Assembly (NCBI GenBank): GCA_013398015.1
Contig: VZRR01003267.1
Coordinates: forward strand, 240,794 to 304,793
Direction: 5' to 3'
Length of the DNA: 64,000 nucleotides
From: Oreocharis arfaki
Lineage: Eukaryota > Chordata > Aves > Passeriformes > Paramythiidae
Shown: positions 24,968 through 38,779 of the stretch, in pieces
Layout of the letters: the number at the start of each line of letters is the position of its first letter
Position numbering within the stretch: the stretch's first letter is position 1
The notes under the pieces: model-generated
The model's database searches: none
What the model saw: only the letters and a program-made list of their open reading frames with translations
Told to the model about the DNA's origin: nothing
Translations under genes and position numbers: made by a program

Positions 24968-27900
24968 TTTAGTGTCATTGTGTAAAACATGCGACTGTGA
25001 AGTTGTGCAAATAGTGAACAAAATGCTTGCTACTAACAGGAAAAAAGTGCATTTGTGTGTGTTTTTGTGTGTGTATATATATATATATTGTATCGCTCTA
25101 CTGAGTACTGAAGGTTTATATTCAAAATGTTTTTATGACAAGACTTTAATGTAGAAGAATATGTTTTAGTCAGATTTATATTTAATTACGAACAGGATTA
25201 TTAAAAGCTGAGCACTGAAGAAGCTTTATTTTGTATTATACACGTATGACTGACAATATAAGAGGAAATTTTATCAATTTAGGAAGACTCTAGATATAAT
25301 CTGATTATCAGAGATGATACTTTGCTGGTGCATATAAGGTACTTCCACTGAAATAATGAAGCTGCTGTAACAGTGAGGAAAAATCATTACAACATATTGA
25401 TGTGGAGATGCAGAAAACATTGATTTTTTTTTTTCACCCAAACATGTTAAGATAAATGACTTTGCTTACAAGAACTACACAGTACTATCATCACTGTATT
25501 CTAGCATGTCTTCCATTATTAGGGTTTTTTTAATCTTAATACAATCAAGCACAGTGATGAGTTTTTGTCTCTTAAATGTAATCTGTTTACATCAGTACTT
25601 GATCAAAACCAAAATCATCTGTAACTGTAGCGCTCATCTCAAAGAACTTCACAGAAGCAAAATGTAGTGCTTCGTTCTGTCTTTTAAGGATTGACCCAGA
25701 TGATCTCTCCCAGAACAAACATAATTGGCCCTTTCGTCAAAAATGCCAGGGCACCAACCCTGTGTGCACTCACAGCTGCCTTCAGATTTGAGTGCACATT
25801 ACACGAGATCCCCTCACATTCAAGTGAGTCTCTTCCGATGGCCAGAACAAAACGCTGTGATTTTTAAGGAAGTGTCACTTTCTGCCGAAGATACTGTAGA
25901 TATTGTGTAGATATTGCTTATGAAAGTGACAGGAACCTCAATTTTTAGAAAGGAAGAACATAAGTAACAGAGAATGTGATCAGTGATTATCAGATCAGAA
26001 CCCTGTGCACACCCATCCCACCTCCAGAAACCCCCAGCCTTTCAAGACAGTAAGATGCATGTTGGATGCTTTGATCATTTGAAGATTAATTATACTGAGC
26101 AAACAAATGATAGCACCACTTACTGGGAAACCATAGTGTTTCTTTTCTTCTAGCAAATGATTGGGGTTTAAATCTGATTGATGTTTAGCACAGGTTACTC
26201 CTGAACTCGTTCAGAGGAAGCTATAAAGTTCCTAGAGATTAGCGTGCAAGATCATTAAAACATCACTTGCAGCATCTCTCAAGTGAACAAACTCATTTCA
26301 CTTCCGTCCTTATTGACTGAAGCACCAGAACTCAGCAGAATAAGATGCTCTGTCCTATTTTCAAATGTCATTTATTAATTAATTAGCACAATAACAGATT
26401 TTAAAGGATTTTTAAATGTAGACCTTTAAAACAGTGACTAAAGCCACTAAAGCAATAAAGAAAACAGTGAAAACGATGATTCCACTCATATTTCTCACGA
26501 AATATCTCGAGTTTCCTAGTGGAAGTTTTGGCCACAAAAGACTTGACCTATAAACAGAAAGGCCACAAGACGATGATGGCTGAATTTGAAATAGATAGCT
26601 GGATATTCCTGCAGCTCCAACAGGAACTGCAGCCTGGAGTCTGAGGCCAACTGCAGGTTATTTGCAAGTGATTGCTATTCACAGCCTAACGAAAAATGTC
26701 CTTTAGTCCCTCCCTGCAGAACACCAAATACATCTCCTCTCAAGAAAGATGCAAGCGTAGCACGAGCTAATGAAAAACATTTAGAAGCCATCTCCCACCG
26801 TTGTGCTGCATCACACGTAGCTCTTTCTCCTCAGTACTTTCCCTTTTGGAATTAGCCACAATTACTCAGGTCCTATGGACTGACAATAGACATTAACCAC
26901 ACCATTAGAGGCGGCTATTTCAGACAACACCCAGCTGAAGGGAGGGATAATTGTCTTGGCAATGCAATTCTGAGGAGTAAGACACATCTTGAGCTTACAG
27001 ATTCATTAGGTTTGTGCAATCCTGACACTTGCCGTGAATAAGTAACTTATTTGGGGTCACAGGAGTACACTTTCCCAATTGTAGTTGTTGCTTATTTTGG
27101 TTTTATAGGAATAAGATCCTTTCCCCTCCTCCTTTCCAATACAGGGATCACGTTTTTGATCAAGAAGGTAGAAGCCCTTCTCCTACTCCTGCAGAACACA
27201 AAATCAAGCACGTCTTTGTGCAGAAGCTTAAAATAATAAACAGCAATACCAACTGCCTGCTCAGGCGTCCTACAAAGTAGTTTGTTTCTAAGTGATCACA
27301 TTCAGCAATATACAATGAAATCTAGGAAAGATCAGATTACTATAGCTTTAAGAAAACAGTATTTACTCAACCCAAAACAACCTATTGCATGTTTAAAACC
27401 CAATTACAAACCTAAAATACCTGATGATTCCCTACCGCTGATATTTTGGTACAGGCTTATGAACTGTGCCTGAAATTACTAAATTTAAACATACTTCTTA
27501 CTTTATATGCAAAGCACTCTCCCAGCTGAAAAAACTGCACACTTATTCCCAAAGCTTTTTTTTTTAAAAAACAGTAACTCTGTACAAGTAATATGTACAG
27601 AAATGTCATACAACTTCCATGTGTTTACGTAAACAACATGCTTTCTGCAAGCCATCATCTTGCAATAACTCGCCACCATGGCTTATCCATGGACCGAAAG
27701 GATCTCAGCTTGATATGTTATTTTCTTTAATTTCAAAGAACATAATCACCAGTAAATAAAACCTTTTCTAGAGTGTAAAAGAAAAAGGGAATGGGAGCAA
27801 GAATTTTGATACAACTTCTTCACTTTTTTCTCCGGTCTCTTGCGAATTGTTTAATTGCTGAGTTTAGGGAAAGGATTCCATATGCCTTTCTAAAACACTG

Positions 27901-30900
27901 CGCTGATGACAACTATGAGATTTAAAAACCTGTTTATCACAGTTGCTTACAATCTTTGCTGTAATAGTCTATATCAACTTTCCAGACACGAAAAGTGTAG
28001 TATTAGGAAAAGCTCACAGAAGGGAGGAGAGAGGGAATAATCAAAAATTCCCTGAAACCTTTAACTGCTTTTGAAAATAATACCTTAGCACAGGAACGCC
28101 TTGAATGCACAGAGTATAACTGAATATCTAGAAACAAAATTAATGCCAACAGCACAAACTAGCACCGATCTGGACCTGATACAACTGAAAGCAACAGGCT
28201 CCCCTCAGCTGTGTAAAAAGGTATGAGCAAAAGAGTTATGTGGGACCTCTTTAACATGTTAAGGAGATGCTGTAACTTTGCATTCTTTTAATAGCTTCAG
28301 GAGATACACTAAATACCGACTGCACAGACACAACATCCAGCTCTCGAAAATGCTAAGTTGCTCACTCTAAAGATAAAGCTTGATTTATATTTGAAAAGCA
28401 TTACAGGATGGGAGGGCATGTGACAGAGAATTTGAATCAATGAGTCAGGCGATCCCAGATTCTGTGCAAGGCTTTGACATAACACGGGCAAGATGCAGGG
28501 AAAGTCACCCCTCCCTTCAAAAGCTTGCAAAAAAATTGAGCACAAGGTTTTACAAGAAAATGCTTGTAAAGTTTCAGACTAAGTATCCGTGTTTCAAACA
28601 AAATTCACTGGCTGTACAGTGCAGGCTCTAATCTTTTTTCCAGCCATCAAGTTGTGTTAGAGTATAACTGAATTTTTTCCCGTGTAAGGATTTTGCTGTA
28701 TTCTCTCAGCTGTTTATTAAGATTGCAAAAGGGAAAAAGGTTGTCTGGACAATTTTAAATGGTTAGGATTGTCACATAAAAAATGTGTTAAAGAGTGGTT
28801 TACCATAAGTAAAAGCATGTCAGGTTCAACCCTGATTATCATTAATTCCACTGGAACTTGCTTCTGCATAACTAAAAACAAGTGAGTGTATGAAAAAGCA
28901 GGTTTGAATTTTAATAGCTACTCATGAAGGTGAGCCAATGAATTAATTTGATTTTGATTGAAAACAACGAAGATAAGAGCTTGATTTGAATTTAAGGGAC
29001 AGCACCTTTTCCTTTCACTCGAAGTCTTACCTTACCCATTCAGACCATCAGACGAATATTTAAAGTTTTCATCACAGAAGAGCACAGGGCCAAATCGATT
29101 GTTTATTTGTCCTTTTTAATGTTAAAACTGCAACAACAGGTGATTGGGAACGAGTAACTTTTAAGCCATGCACACAGAACACCTTTTCTCTACACCCTTA
29201 AGCTCTGCTGCCAGGGAGGTGTGTTGTGGTACATGCCCTGTGCTATGCTTTAAAGGGAGACACACCAGATATGAAAATCTGAACACCCTCCATTCATATT
29301 TATAATTTATGTGTCCTTTCTTCAACAGTATTGTCCAAACTATTTATTCCACAGTGACATTTAATACAATAAACTTCTAACCCTTAGATTTGGGCTTCCT
29401 TTTAGACTTCCATTCCATCTCGTGGCAGCATGACACAGCCAGGAGCTAAGAGTAAACAGCTGCATATTGAGCCACCCAAGGTGCCAACAAAAGAGCAGTG
29501 CCCTCTCAGGACTGCACACTGTGCAGGATCAGCTCTACTTTCAACTCCCCTTCTCACATGCTACTTGATTTATTTTACATATGTCCACTAAATGCCACTA
29601 CCAAATATAAAGATGACTGTTTGAGCCTCACAAAGTCACCTGCATGTTTAGAATGGCTTTTGAAACTGTTCAACCCCCATGATAAAAACCATATTCAAGT
29701 TTCCAACCTGTTTTCTCACATTGTTTGAACAGCCTGCTACAGGTATGTACAGACATTTCAAAGTTCTAAATTAAACTACTGAGCTGTTCATTACCAAAAT
29801 GTAAAACCCTACCTTCTCAAAATAAATATTTAATGCAGCAGGGTAAGCCTTGCCAAAGCAGCAGCTTTGCTTACAAGTCCTAGTCCACTTGACCTGCAAG
29901 CAAAATCACTGAAAAGGTTTAAGACCTTTTCAAATTGCACTGAATGTGTTTTCTGGAAGGACTTTTTAAAAACTGTGGGGAGGTAAAAAAGACATAGTAG
30001 AGAAACGGGAAAATTATTAGGATATTGTTAAATTATCCTTAGAATAGGAGTTAAGGCGATTTTTACGGAAAGAGCTCAGCGGTAGAATTGCCTAATAGTG
30101 CTGGAGATAGATTTGTTTTCTGCCTCAGCAGCAGAAATATTTCCTTTCTCAGGCATTCCCTCAATGGAAACAGTAATATAATAGCAAGTAAGATTTTCTT
30201 CCTTTCATTCTCTCTCCATTCAGAACTACAGAAGAGAAATAGCCTGAACCTGACTACAGAAACCTTTTAACTCTCGTGCTCCGGAGTGAAGTGCACACAG
30301 CAAACTGAGAAAGAAACCAAGGAAAAGAGCTCACTTAAACAATGTGATAGAATTCCAAATACCCACCTGTCAAATGAGTATCAAGGTGGGAAGAAGATAC
30401 AGACAGTTATGTGTGTGGGAACTTAATTTATAAACTCGCTTGGCTTCCAAAGACATAAAGTCAGAATAATTACTTCTGCTATTACAAGCTGATTCTCTAG
30501 AGCAGTGAGAAACATGACATGTTATTTTCTTATGCTAATTAAAGCTGCCTGATGATGGGTGACACTGTTGGAGCACTGTGGGATCAGAAGCCCAGCCTTG
30601 CTGGCAGAGGCACTGCTGGAGTCAACTTTGGAGCACACAGAGCCCCACAGCATCCTCAGCCCAAAACAAGGGGCCCACGAGGAGCCATGGAAAACTGCCC
30701 CTGTCCCCTGCTCATTTGTGCTCTTGACTCTCACAGATACCAAGTGACACCTTCTGGGTCTTGGCCAGAGATTTTATTCCAAGACCTATCAGATCAGGAC
30801 AGCTGACTGCTTCTATTCTAAGCTCAAACTAGATCATGGCTTAATCTGGACAAATGTAAAGAAGACAACCATAGTTTAAGCAAAGGATGGTAAATTTTAC

Positions 30901-33900
30901 AATTTAAAAAAAAAAAAACCAAACTAACTTATCAAGTGTATTCAAAGATGCTTTTGGAGTACAGGCTTGAAAGCCATGAAAGATGAGACTTTGATATTAA
31001 AACAGGAAAAGCTTGTCTATTCCAAAGGTATTTTTGAAAAAAAGAATCAGCCAGTGAGGTGCATGAAGGCTCCTAAGTTCACAAAAAGCCCATGACCAAT
31101 TTCAATGACCTTTGTATTACAGTCCAGTACAACAATTCTGTAACCACCTAGTTATTGTACGAGTAAGGATGAATAACTGCCCTTTAGGATTCAGTCCATG
31201 ATGTAAAGGTAGGATGGAATGAGAGTTACTAAAAGCACGCCTTTTCCATGGATACTTTAGATTTTCTCTTCTCTTGACATAACCACTCTGCTCCTTTTTA
31301 AGCGAGGCAGCTCTAAGCCCTCAGTCCATTCTCTGAACAGCTTTGACATCTTTCAGACTCTGAGATGGTAGGAAGAGCTGTCTGCCCTTATGTGTATGCT
31401 GTTTGCAATAGCCTGGTTCACAGATGCAAATTATTGAGATAATGCTGAGAAATTTAATAAAACACTGGTTGATGCTCTTCTGTTTGATGTCCTACAGAAC
31501 TCCTGTGGGATTCAATTAGAAACAGGTAAATGCATTCAAAGACAGTCTGGTTCCCCTGTCAAATACCTTCATGCTTGTACCCTCGATATTTCAGGCAGGT
31601 TCTAAAAGTCAAAAGATTAATTTTCTGTTCTAATTACTTGTTGGATGTAACAGACAAGCATTTTCCAAGTATTTATTAATCTGTGTGGCTTTGATCTAAT
31701 ACCCAAGAGCCATTTTATCTATGCTGTAATTTATTAACATACATAAATATACACTGATCTTCCATGTGGTTCACAATATTGCATCTAAACACAAAAGGCA
31801 TTTTGAAGGAGGAAACTTCTCATTTCTCATTCATACTATGGAAGCAGCCATCCCCCCCCTTTTATCTGCACCAAAACTCTGGGGGCTTTAAATTTTTGAA
31901 TCTATTTCATCAACACACAAAAGTCCTATTTTATAAAAATCATTATACCAGACTCCCACATAGTTTAAACAAGCAGCAGCATTTCATCAAGGACAGGGCT
32001 GCTTTTTAGAATAAGCATATTTTAAGTATCCAAATCCATGCCACTTAAGGTTTTCTGAACCAATTAACATTAACAAAACAGTAGTAAGAGCAATAAAGAG
32101 GAAGTAACAAATCCACAAGAATCAGGCCTGCATTAATACATTATACCATGCACACTTCCAAGTTTCAAGCCCTGTCAAGAATAATTTCCTTTGAATGCCC
32201 ATTTCCCTGCTCTTTATCCTGTATCAGAATTCAGCAAACATCCTTTCAAGCTTACAAGTTAATTTCTTGCCAAGTGAATGCATTTTGTGAATTCAAACAT
32301 GTTAACGAGATTTTTTTTTTAACTGAAGTTACACATATTTTGAGGTTTTGTGCCAAGTTTTCTATACTGAACAATTTGGGCTTTTTCCAGCAATTTCCAT
32401 TGATGATGCCTCTCTCTATGAGGAGTTAGAAGTCATCACTACAGAACCAGAGCAAAATAATTATTGAAAAATGGCAGAAAACAATGTTCTCACTGGACTA
32501 GAGCTGGCAGACACAGTTGAGCAGACCTTGCCTTTGCTCCTTCCACAACTGAACATCCAACAAATGCAACCCACAAGTGGGAATCCCGTCCTGAATTTCA
32601 ATTTTGTTTAGGTATTTGCAGCTAAGGCATGAAAGCAAGGATTTGTACTGGGAATCCAACAAGAACCATCAAGGAAGATCTCACCAGCAAGCAGAGAATG
32701 AGGGCTGAGAGGAAACGCCAAGTACGCGCTCCGAGAAGGGAGAATTTCCCCTCCTAACAGAGGGGAACTGTTGTGTTTCACCACCAAATTCCCCATCAAT
32801 TTAATACCCTGGCTTTATTAATAAAAGTAGGGAATTAACTTTGAATGGATACAGATTAAGACAAATACCCAGACTTAGCATGAAGCTCTTGTTGGCTAAT
32901 ATGTAATGAAGAATGCACAATTCCTTTAAAACACAAGTAAGAAATGCACCACATATTGTTTATACCAAACACAGTTGGGGACGTGAGCCTTTCGCCTGGG
33001 AAAACCATCTTCAAAGTAGCAACTGTTTTCCCAGCTGTGAATACTCTTTCCTGGGAAATCTATTCGTACCATTACAAAAATAATTTTCAAAGGAATGTAA
33101 AATTATTCAGCCTAATCTATGCACATCCATATTTCAGACATGATTCTGTACCTTCTTAGACGTGTCTGTTTACGAAAGGCTTCCTATGCTCTGTAAACAC
33201 TACATGGGTGTCACAATTAAATTTACCCCTTTTTTTAAATAAATAAATGTGCGGTGAATTCAGTAAAATAATCTGAAGCGACTCTATCAATATTCTGATG
33301 AAGAAGTGTTAGCAGGAAACAAATGTTTCAGTCCCACAACCAGCTGCCCTCAAAGTTTGTTGTTTTGTGGTTGGGTGGGTTTTTTTTAAGTTTTCCTAAT
33401 TTGAGAAATATTGCATAGATAAGAAAGCAGATAAACCAAGCAAGATATCACACAGTAAGCCAAAAATGCCACAGGGATTTAGAGCTTCATAATTATTTCC
33501 TAAAACTATCAGAAGGCCACCACACAGAGAGGCACTAGGAAGCCAACGGGCCAGCAAACTTGTCTCTTTGAGCAGCTAAAAAAGCCCCAAGCAAATAACC
33601 CAAGAATAAACATCCAACTGAAAGGCAGCCCAAAGCAAAGAGAAATAGGCCCAACATTTTAATTACAGACTGACAAAACCCAGCAGGGTAAGGAGAGCAC
33701 AATAATATCCATCCTGACATTTAGCTTGGCCATTCTGAGAAATAGCTCCCACCCCTCCTTTAGCAATGGGAAACTGCTTTCTGCTCGTGTATCTTTCCAT
33801 CAGGGCACAGGGGGAGATGGAGGGATGGGGGGAGATGAAAGATTATGTCATCTTCTCTTCATAACATGGACAAAACTCTATTTACCTGTTAAAGACACTC

Positions 33901-35642
33901 TAAATTTGGTCAAAAAAAAAAACCAAACAGTATGAGATGAGATTCTTATTTTAGGAGGCTATGCTAAATAAAATTAACTTTTTGGAATTTATTTCCTCTT
34001 TTTTTTTTCAATATATAAGATTTTTTTACCTATTCCTTGGACAAAAATTAATAATGTCAGATAACACCAATGCTTACAACAGAGGATTAAGCAAGCACAG
34101 CAAAACCAAACAAGTGCAGGAAGAGTGGACAGTGGAATTGCAAACAGTTTCCAAAATACAATTTTAATGTATATAAGACACAGTTAATATTGGTAGCCTG
34201 GTAATTCAGAAAATCCTGCAATATCACACTAAGTTGTTAACTTCCTGGCATTTTTTTAGGATGGGAAAATATAAACCAAGTTATTTTGATGGTTACAAGA
34301 TAAGCTTCCCATTAATTAGAAAAATAAATTAAGGGAACAATAAAGGATTACTGAGTTTGTTTGCAAATCATCCACAACTCATTATTTCACGAACAGGCTT
34401 TGGGATGAATTAGTGGGTTGTCAAACAAATAAATACACTGTCTGATGATAGCTTTACAGTATCTGCTGCATCAGTTTGCACCAATGTCTGGTTTGCATTC
34501 ATTAAACATTCCAATTACCACCCCAGTTACCTGATTACAAGCAGCATTAGAGATCCTATCAAAGCAGCATTCCTACTTATTCCACTGAGCTCATGCCCAA
34601 GATGTTTATCTCCACAGCTTAAACATAATTTTATGGGGTTTTCCACTGCTACAACCAAACAGTGATTTTAAATATCTCTTTTTTTGTGGTTTGCTTTGCA
34701 GCATAATAATTCTATATTGCTCTTTATGATAACCTCCAAAAAGCTGAAGAGAAAACCCCTTTCTTTACAAATTTTGCCATTTTCCATTTAGTAAACAGAT
34801 CTTACTGTTTGGGCACCTGCACACTCTGATGAAAGAAACACCATGAGCTACTTGTTTATTTGCCATTGTTTGTAGTATCTGTATGGAATCTCAAAAATTA
34901 AATTCCTTTCCCACTGATCCTGCCTTTAGCTGAGGAAAATGTTGATTCCTCCTCCTCCAACCACTCGCAGTGCTGAAGATAACAAGGAAGTACCCACTGG
35001 CTGTATGAGCATTACCTAAAATACCCTTCAACCAGGAGCAAGGGGATTTGATTTATAAAGATTGATCGTCCCTTAGTCATTGTAATTTTCCTCGAAGTTA
35101 CAATGCTTACGAGACTAAATTGGGAAGGAACAGGAAATTAATAATTGTTTTCCATGGATTACGAATTTTGAGTCTTGCCTCATGGATGTCCTGTTCTGAA
35201 AGAATTTCCTACTGCTCTGCAGAAAGGCAGCAGCTCTGCAGGCAGCACCGCAGCAGCGAGACCTGCCCGTAAATGACAAGATCCTTTGACACGGGAGGGT
35301 CATTCTGGGCAGGACTCAAACAGCCCTGGGAAACAAAGCAGCCACATTCGTTCCCTACCTACAGAGCTGCAACTGTCAGGACTGCTGCTCCAACAGGCTT
35401 TGTGCCATTGAGGCAGCTGATGAAGGCTGGAGAAACCCATAAACAGAAGCAAAACGGGGGTAATTGCAAAGAAACACTTCTAGGGGTTCTGTTATTTCGA
35501 GATGGCACGTTAATAATACTGGAAATACTTTTTTTTTTTTTTCCCCCAGAGAACTGAAACAAACACTAACTTGTCAGAAAAGATCCATAAGGAAGTTGTT
35601 ACCTAAGAAGCCAATATTCGGCTTCAAGCCACCAGTCTAGAC
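24968..35642 (-). other. GPER1 3' flank and C7orf50 intron; no further gene seen
   Basis: The first few hundred bases are likely GPER1 3' untranslated region. The rest is AT-rich intron without recognisable exons, RNA genes or intact mobile elements. A GC-richer block at about 30,555-30,810 is open in several frames on both strands but shows no domain and no convincing splice sites. A long T-run occurs at 35,528-35,542. Confidence 0.5.
25053..25090. repeat. (TG)n/(TA)n dinucleotide microsatellite
   Basis: A compound run of TG repeats passing into TA repeats, about 85-120 bases after the GPER1 stop codon and therefore probably in its 3' untranslated region. Likely length-polymorphic. Confidence 0.85.
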
Positions 35643-35793
35643 AGCACATTTTAAATCTCTTTTCTTCACCTATGTTACGGTTTGAAAGAAAAAAACAAAC
35701 ATTCTGATAGTTCAACATNTAGCACATTTTAAATCTTTTCTTCACCTATGTTACAGTTTGAAAGAAAAAACAAACATTCTGATAGTTCAACAT
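35643..35793. repeat. Direct duplication of about 75 bases around a single N
   Basis: Bases 35,643-35,718 and 35,721-35,793 are the same sequence apart from one G/A difference and small length differences in a CT stretch and a poly-A run. The undetermined base at 35,719 sits at the junction. Near-identity plus an isolated N is typical of two contig ends whose overlap was not merged. A genuine recent tandem duplication is the alternative. Confidence 0.9.
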
Positions 35794-38636
35794 GTAAGTA
35801 TGTTAGTAAACTATAAAAGAAATTTAAAAACATGTAAAACTCATGCCCAGTGATTTTTTAAAAAACCTGTTTAAAATGTGCGATTGTTTCAAGTAGGTAA
35901 ATAGAACAGTAACATTAGGAAAATCGGTCAGAAAAACCACAAGGCTGAATTAAGATTTAAAACTTAATTAAACTTTAAAACTCGGCTCCACTGGAGATGT
36001 CTCATTTAGAGCTGTGTGGTTCTAAGATCACTCAGGAAAACATTCATATTGGTGTTGAATTGCTCACTGCTATTTAGTGTAAACAGAAGAAATTGAGTAG
36101 ATGAAAATCAATAAAACATCAAGATTACTCTGAAAGGTCAAGCTGTTCCAAGGAAAAATGCCTTAGTCTAAGGCTGGTAAGAATTTTTGAAACAGATTTC
36201 TTGAAGGAATGACCAGTGTACGCTAAATCCAGTCACTTAAAACAAACCTCAACTTGCCTGCAGCCCTGTAACAAAATCAATTAGAGATTTGTATTTTCCA
36301 CTTTGGAGATTAAATCTGCTGTACTAGAATTGAAAAAAAAAAAAAAAAGAAAAGAAAGCAAATCACAGGAAAGTGACTCAATGAACCTCTGTCCCACCAA
36401 ACACTTTGACTTCTTTCTACCACATATGAGACTCCTTAGGAAAAACTGGAGCCTACCCATCCTTACTTCAGGAATGCCAGAAAGAGTTTTCTTTAATTCA
36501 ATTACTGCATCAAAAGCCAATCACAGCTCATCAGAATACAGTCACCACGATTCAGGAACTCCTGCAGATCTAGCAAAATTCCAGCTTATTTTAAAGTAAC
36601 AAATCAAATTAAAGAAAATGCGGGTGCAGAATAAACCTTCTCAGCAGTTGCCTTAATTTTTGTTCCAAATTTCTTACTTGGAGCCATCCACACTGACTGA
36701 GCACAGAGCTCCTCCTGATCTTCCTGTCCACACTGAGCAGTTCTACCTTGTTGTCTACCACACCTTCCAGGTTTGGTGACCAAAAGCACTCTAAAGCATA
36801 AATGCCAGTGTGCCTTAACCAAGCTTTTCACACAAAGCTGGGAGCACTTACACTGAGCAACAATCAAAACTGCCAAGCAATTAATGTTCTTTAACCACTT
36901 CTGAAGTAAAACTGTTCAAGATCTGCTTCACATTTTCCCATTCTCGACGGTCATTTCAAACCAACAACAACAAAAAAAAGTGGTCTATTAACTTAGACTT
37001 CCCTGCTATCAACAGTTGCAGTTTATAAAGCTGATGCCAAGAAATGGCTTGTCATAGACCTTATATGGCATTCCCCAAAACTCACTATATCCATGTTCAA
37101 GCCACCCACTGGCATCAACTTTTACGATTCCAAGAACTGTTGTGCTTAGTGGTGTTCCCTAAGAGTCTTAAGGATTCTCCTTTCCATTACTATTTGCTCT
37201 TTCTTAAACAGTCTTACAGCCTGCACAGCCCACAAAACTCATTTGGGTGTTGTGAGAACTTAACACCGGACATAAGGTGGTCCAAACAGGCCCCACTTGC
37301 CAGGGGCTTGAAGCCCACCTGGAATGTTTGGCAGTTTTACATGAAATTATACAGACCGTCACAGGCAATAAAATGTTCATTTTGACATTTCAATTTCATG
37401 CTGGTTTATCCTGGAAAATTATTTTCACTCAAATTTAATTATTGCACTGCAAATCCAGTCTATAATACAAAGAAAAAGAGAAACATTCCCTCTCATTAGG
37501 CTATAAATGCAAAATTTCCTATTTTTGCTTTGATAAAGATGAGGTCTTTTCCTACTTGGGAACATTTCTGCTGAGTTCAAAGCTGAAAAAATGTACAGAC
37601 CTCTGAAAAGCTTCTGCCAATAGGTTGGCTCTTATTTCCCAAACTCTAAATGCAATACCCAGAGACACTTGTGAATGCAAAAGTTCTTTAAATATGTTCT
37701 TGCCAATGAGCTTAAATAAAGTCTAATAACAAAATGAGTACTAATTTTTAGTTATATGATCTCCATTGAGCTACACGTGTCATGATAAAAGAACAAGAAG
37801 CTGTCACATCTATTTTATGCTAGGCCAGGAAACATAAGAGAATTAAGACCATGGCTTCTTGAGGGGATCCTCAAGAATTCCTGAGGGAAAAAACCTCCTT
37901 TCCCTCTCCACTTCTTGAACTGCTTTCCAGTTCTTTGATCCTCATCCCACAATTACCACTAAGAACAGCAGAATTGGGTGCATAATTGCATATTTGCAAT
38001 TAGCAATATGCATAATAATAATAAATATAATAATGATAAATGTAATAGTGATAAATATAATCGTGATAAATATAATAATATGCAATAATTAATAATTGAA
38101 TGCATAATTATGCATAATGTTTATGCATAATTTCCATCACAAAAAAAAACCCAAAAAACCTTCCAGCTCCAAGTTTCCACTTAAGTAACGTATTGAGATT
38201 GCTAATTTCACTCTCATAAAATAATTCATAAAATGATCAGGAATACAAAGAGACTGCTGACACCTTCTGGCCACTTGACATTCTGTCCAAAAACCAGGAA
38301 AATGTCCAAGAAAACATCTTTCATGTTTTCCCAGGCACTCAGGATCACATGAAGACTGAAGCTACGCCGAGATTGCCATATGACAGCTCCTCACTTGCTT
38401 CACCTTTCACCCACATCCATTCTCTGTCTTTCACAGAAACATCCAAACCAGAGATCACCTCTCTGCCTGCTACGATTGTATCCAGATTTGGCTTAATTAA
38501 TCTTTTCCTTCTGGCTCTCACTCTAGGCATACTGCATCCAAGGAACTACTGCAACTGAATCCAACACTGCAGCCACGTCCAGAGCAGAATCTACAGCAAC
38601 AACAAATCCATATTGTATTGAACTAAAGAGCCAAAC
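35794..38636 (-). other. C7orf50 intron 5' part; no gene seen
   Basis: AT-rich intron with an A-run at about 36,333-36,348 and an AT-rich tandem block at 37,979-38,132. Open frames at 36,604-36,876 (minus) and 37,044-37,385 (plus) show no recognisable domain and no splice context. Confidence 0.5.
37979..38132. repeat. AT-rich tandem repeat with palindromic TGCATAAT flanks
   Basis: The core consists of imperfect units of about 15 bases (TAATAGTGATAAATA-like). On both sides are clusters of TGCATAAT/ATTATGCA words, including the perfect 14-base palindrome TGCATAATTATGCA at 38,101-38,114. Confidence 0.8.
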
Positions 38637-38765
38637 CTGCAGCTTTTGCTTCTTCTTCTTTGGTTTAGTTTCCAATTCCAGCTCATCCTTTTGGGCCACA
38701 TGTTGCTTCAGCTTTTTTCTTTTTTCTGCCTTCTTTTCTTTTTTTTCCGCAATCATTTTTGGCAT
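38637..38765 (-). CDS. C7orf50: C7orf50 / cholesin, first coding exon (43 codons, partial)
   Basis: The minus-strand exon begins at about 38,779 after an acceptor (tttctgttacag) and has ATG at 38,765-38,763. It codes for 43 residues starting MPKMIAEKKEKKAEKRKK and ending KPKKKKQKLQ. It stops at a donor CAG|GTTTGG (GT at 38,636-38,635) in phase 0. The human protein (194 residues) likewise begins with a short Met-rich/Lys-rich, nucleolar-type basic segment containing EKKNKKLKK. Identification rests on this composition and on synteny (host gene of GPER1, next to ZFAND2A, CpG promoter 1.3 kb upstream), so homology of this short exon is likely but not certain. Mammalian C7orf50 has been reported as a secreted intestinal factor, cholesin, acting on GPR146 in cholesterol control. 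The remaining exons were not found here. Confidence 0.7.
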
Positions 38766-38779
38766 TCTAAAATGCTGTT

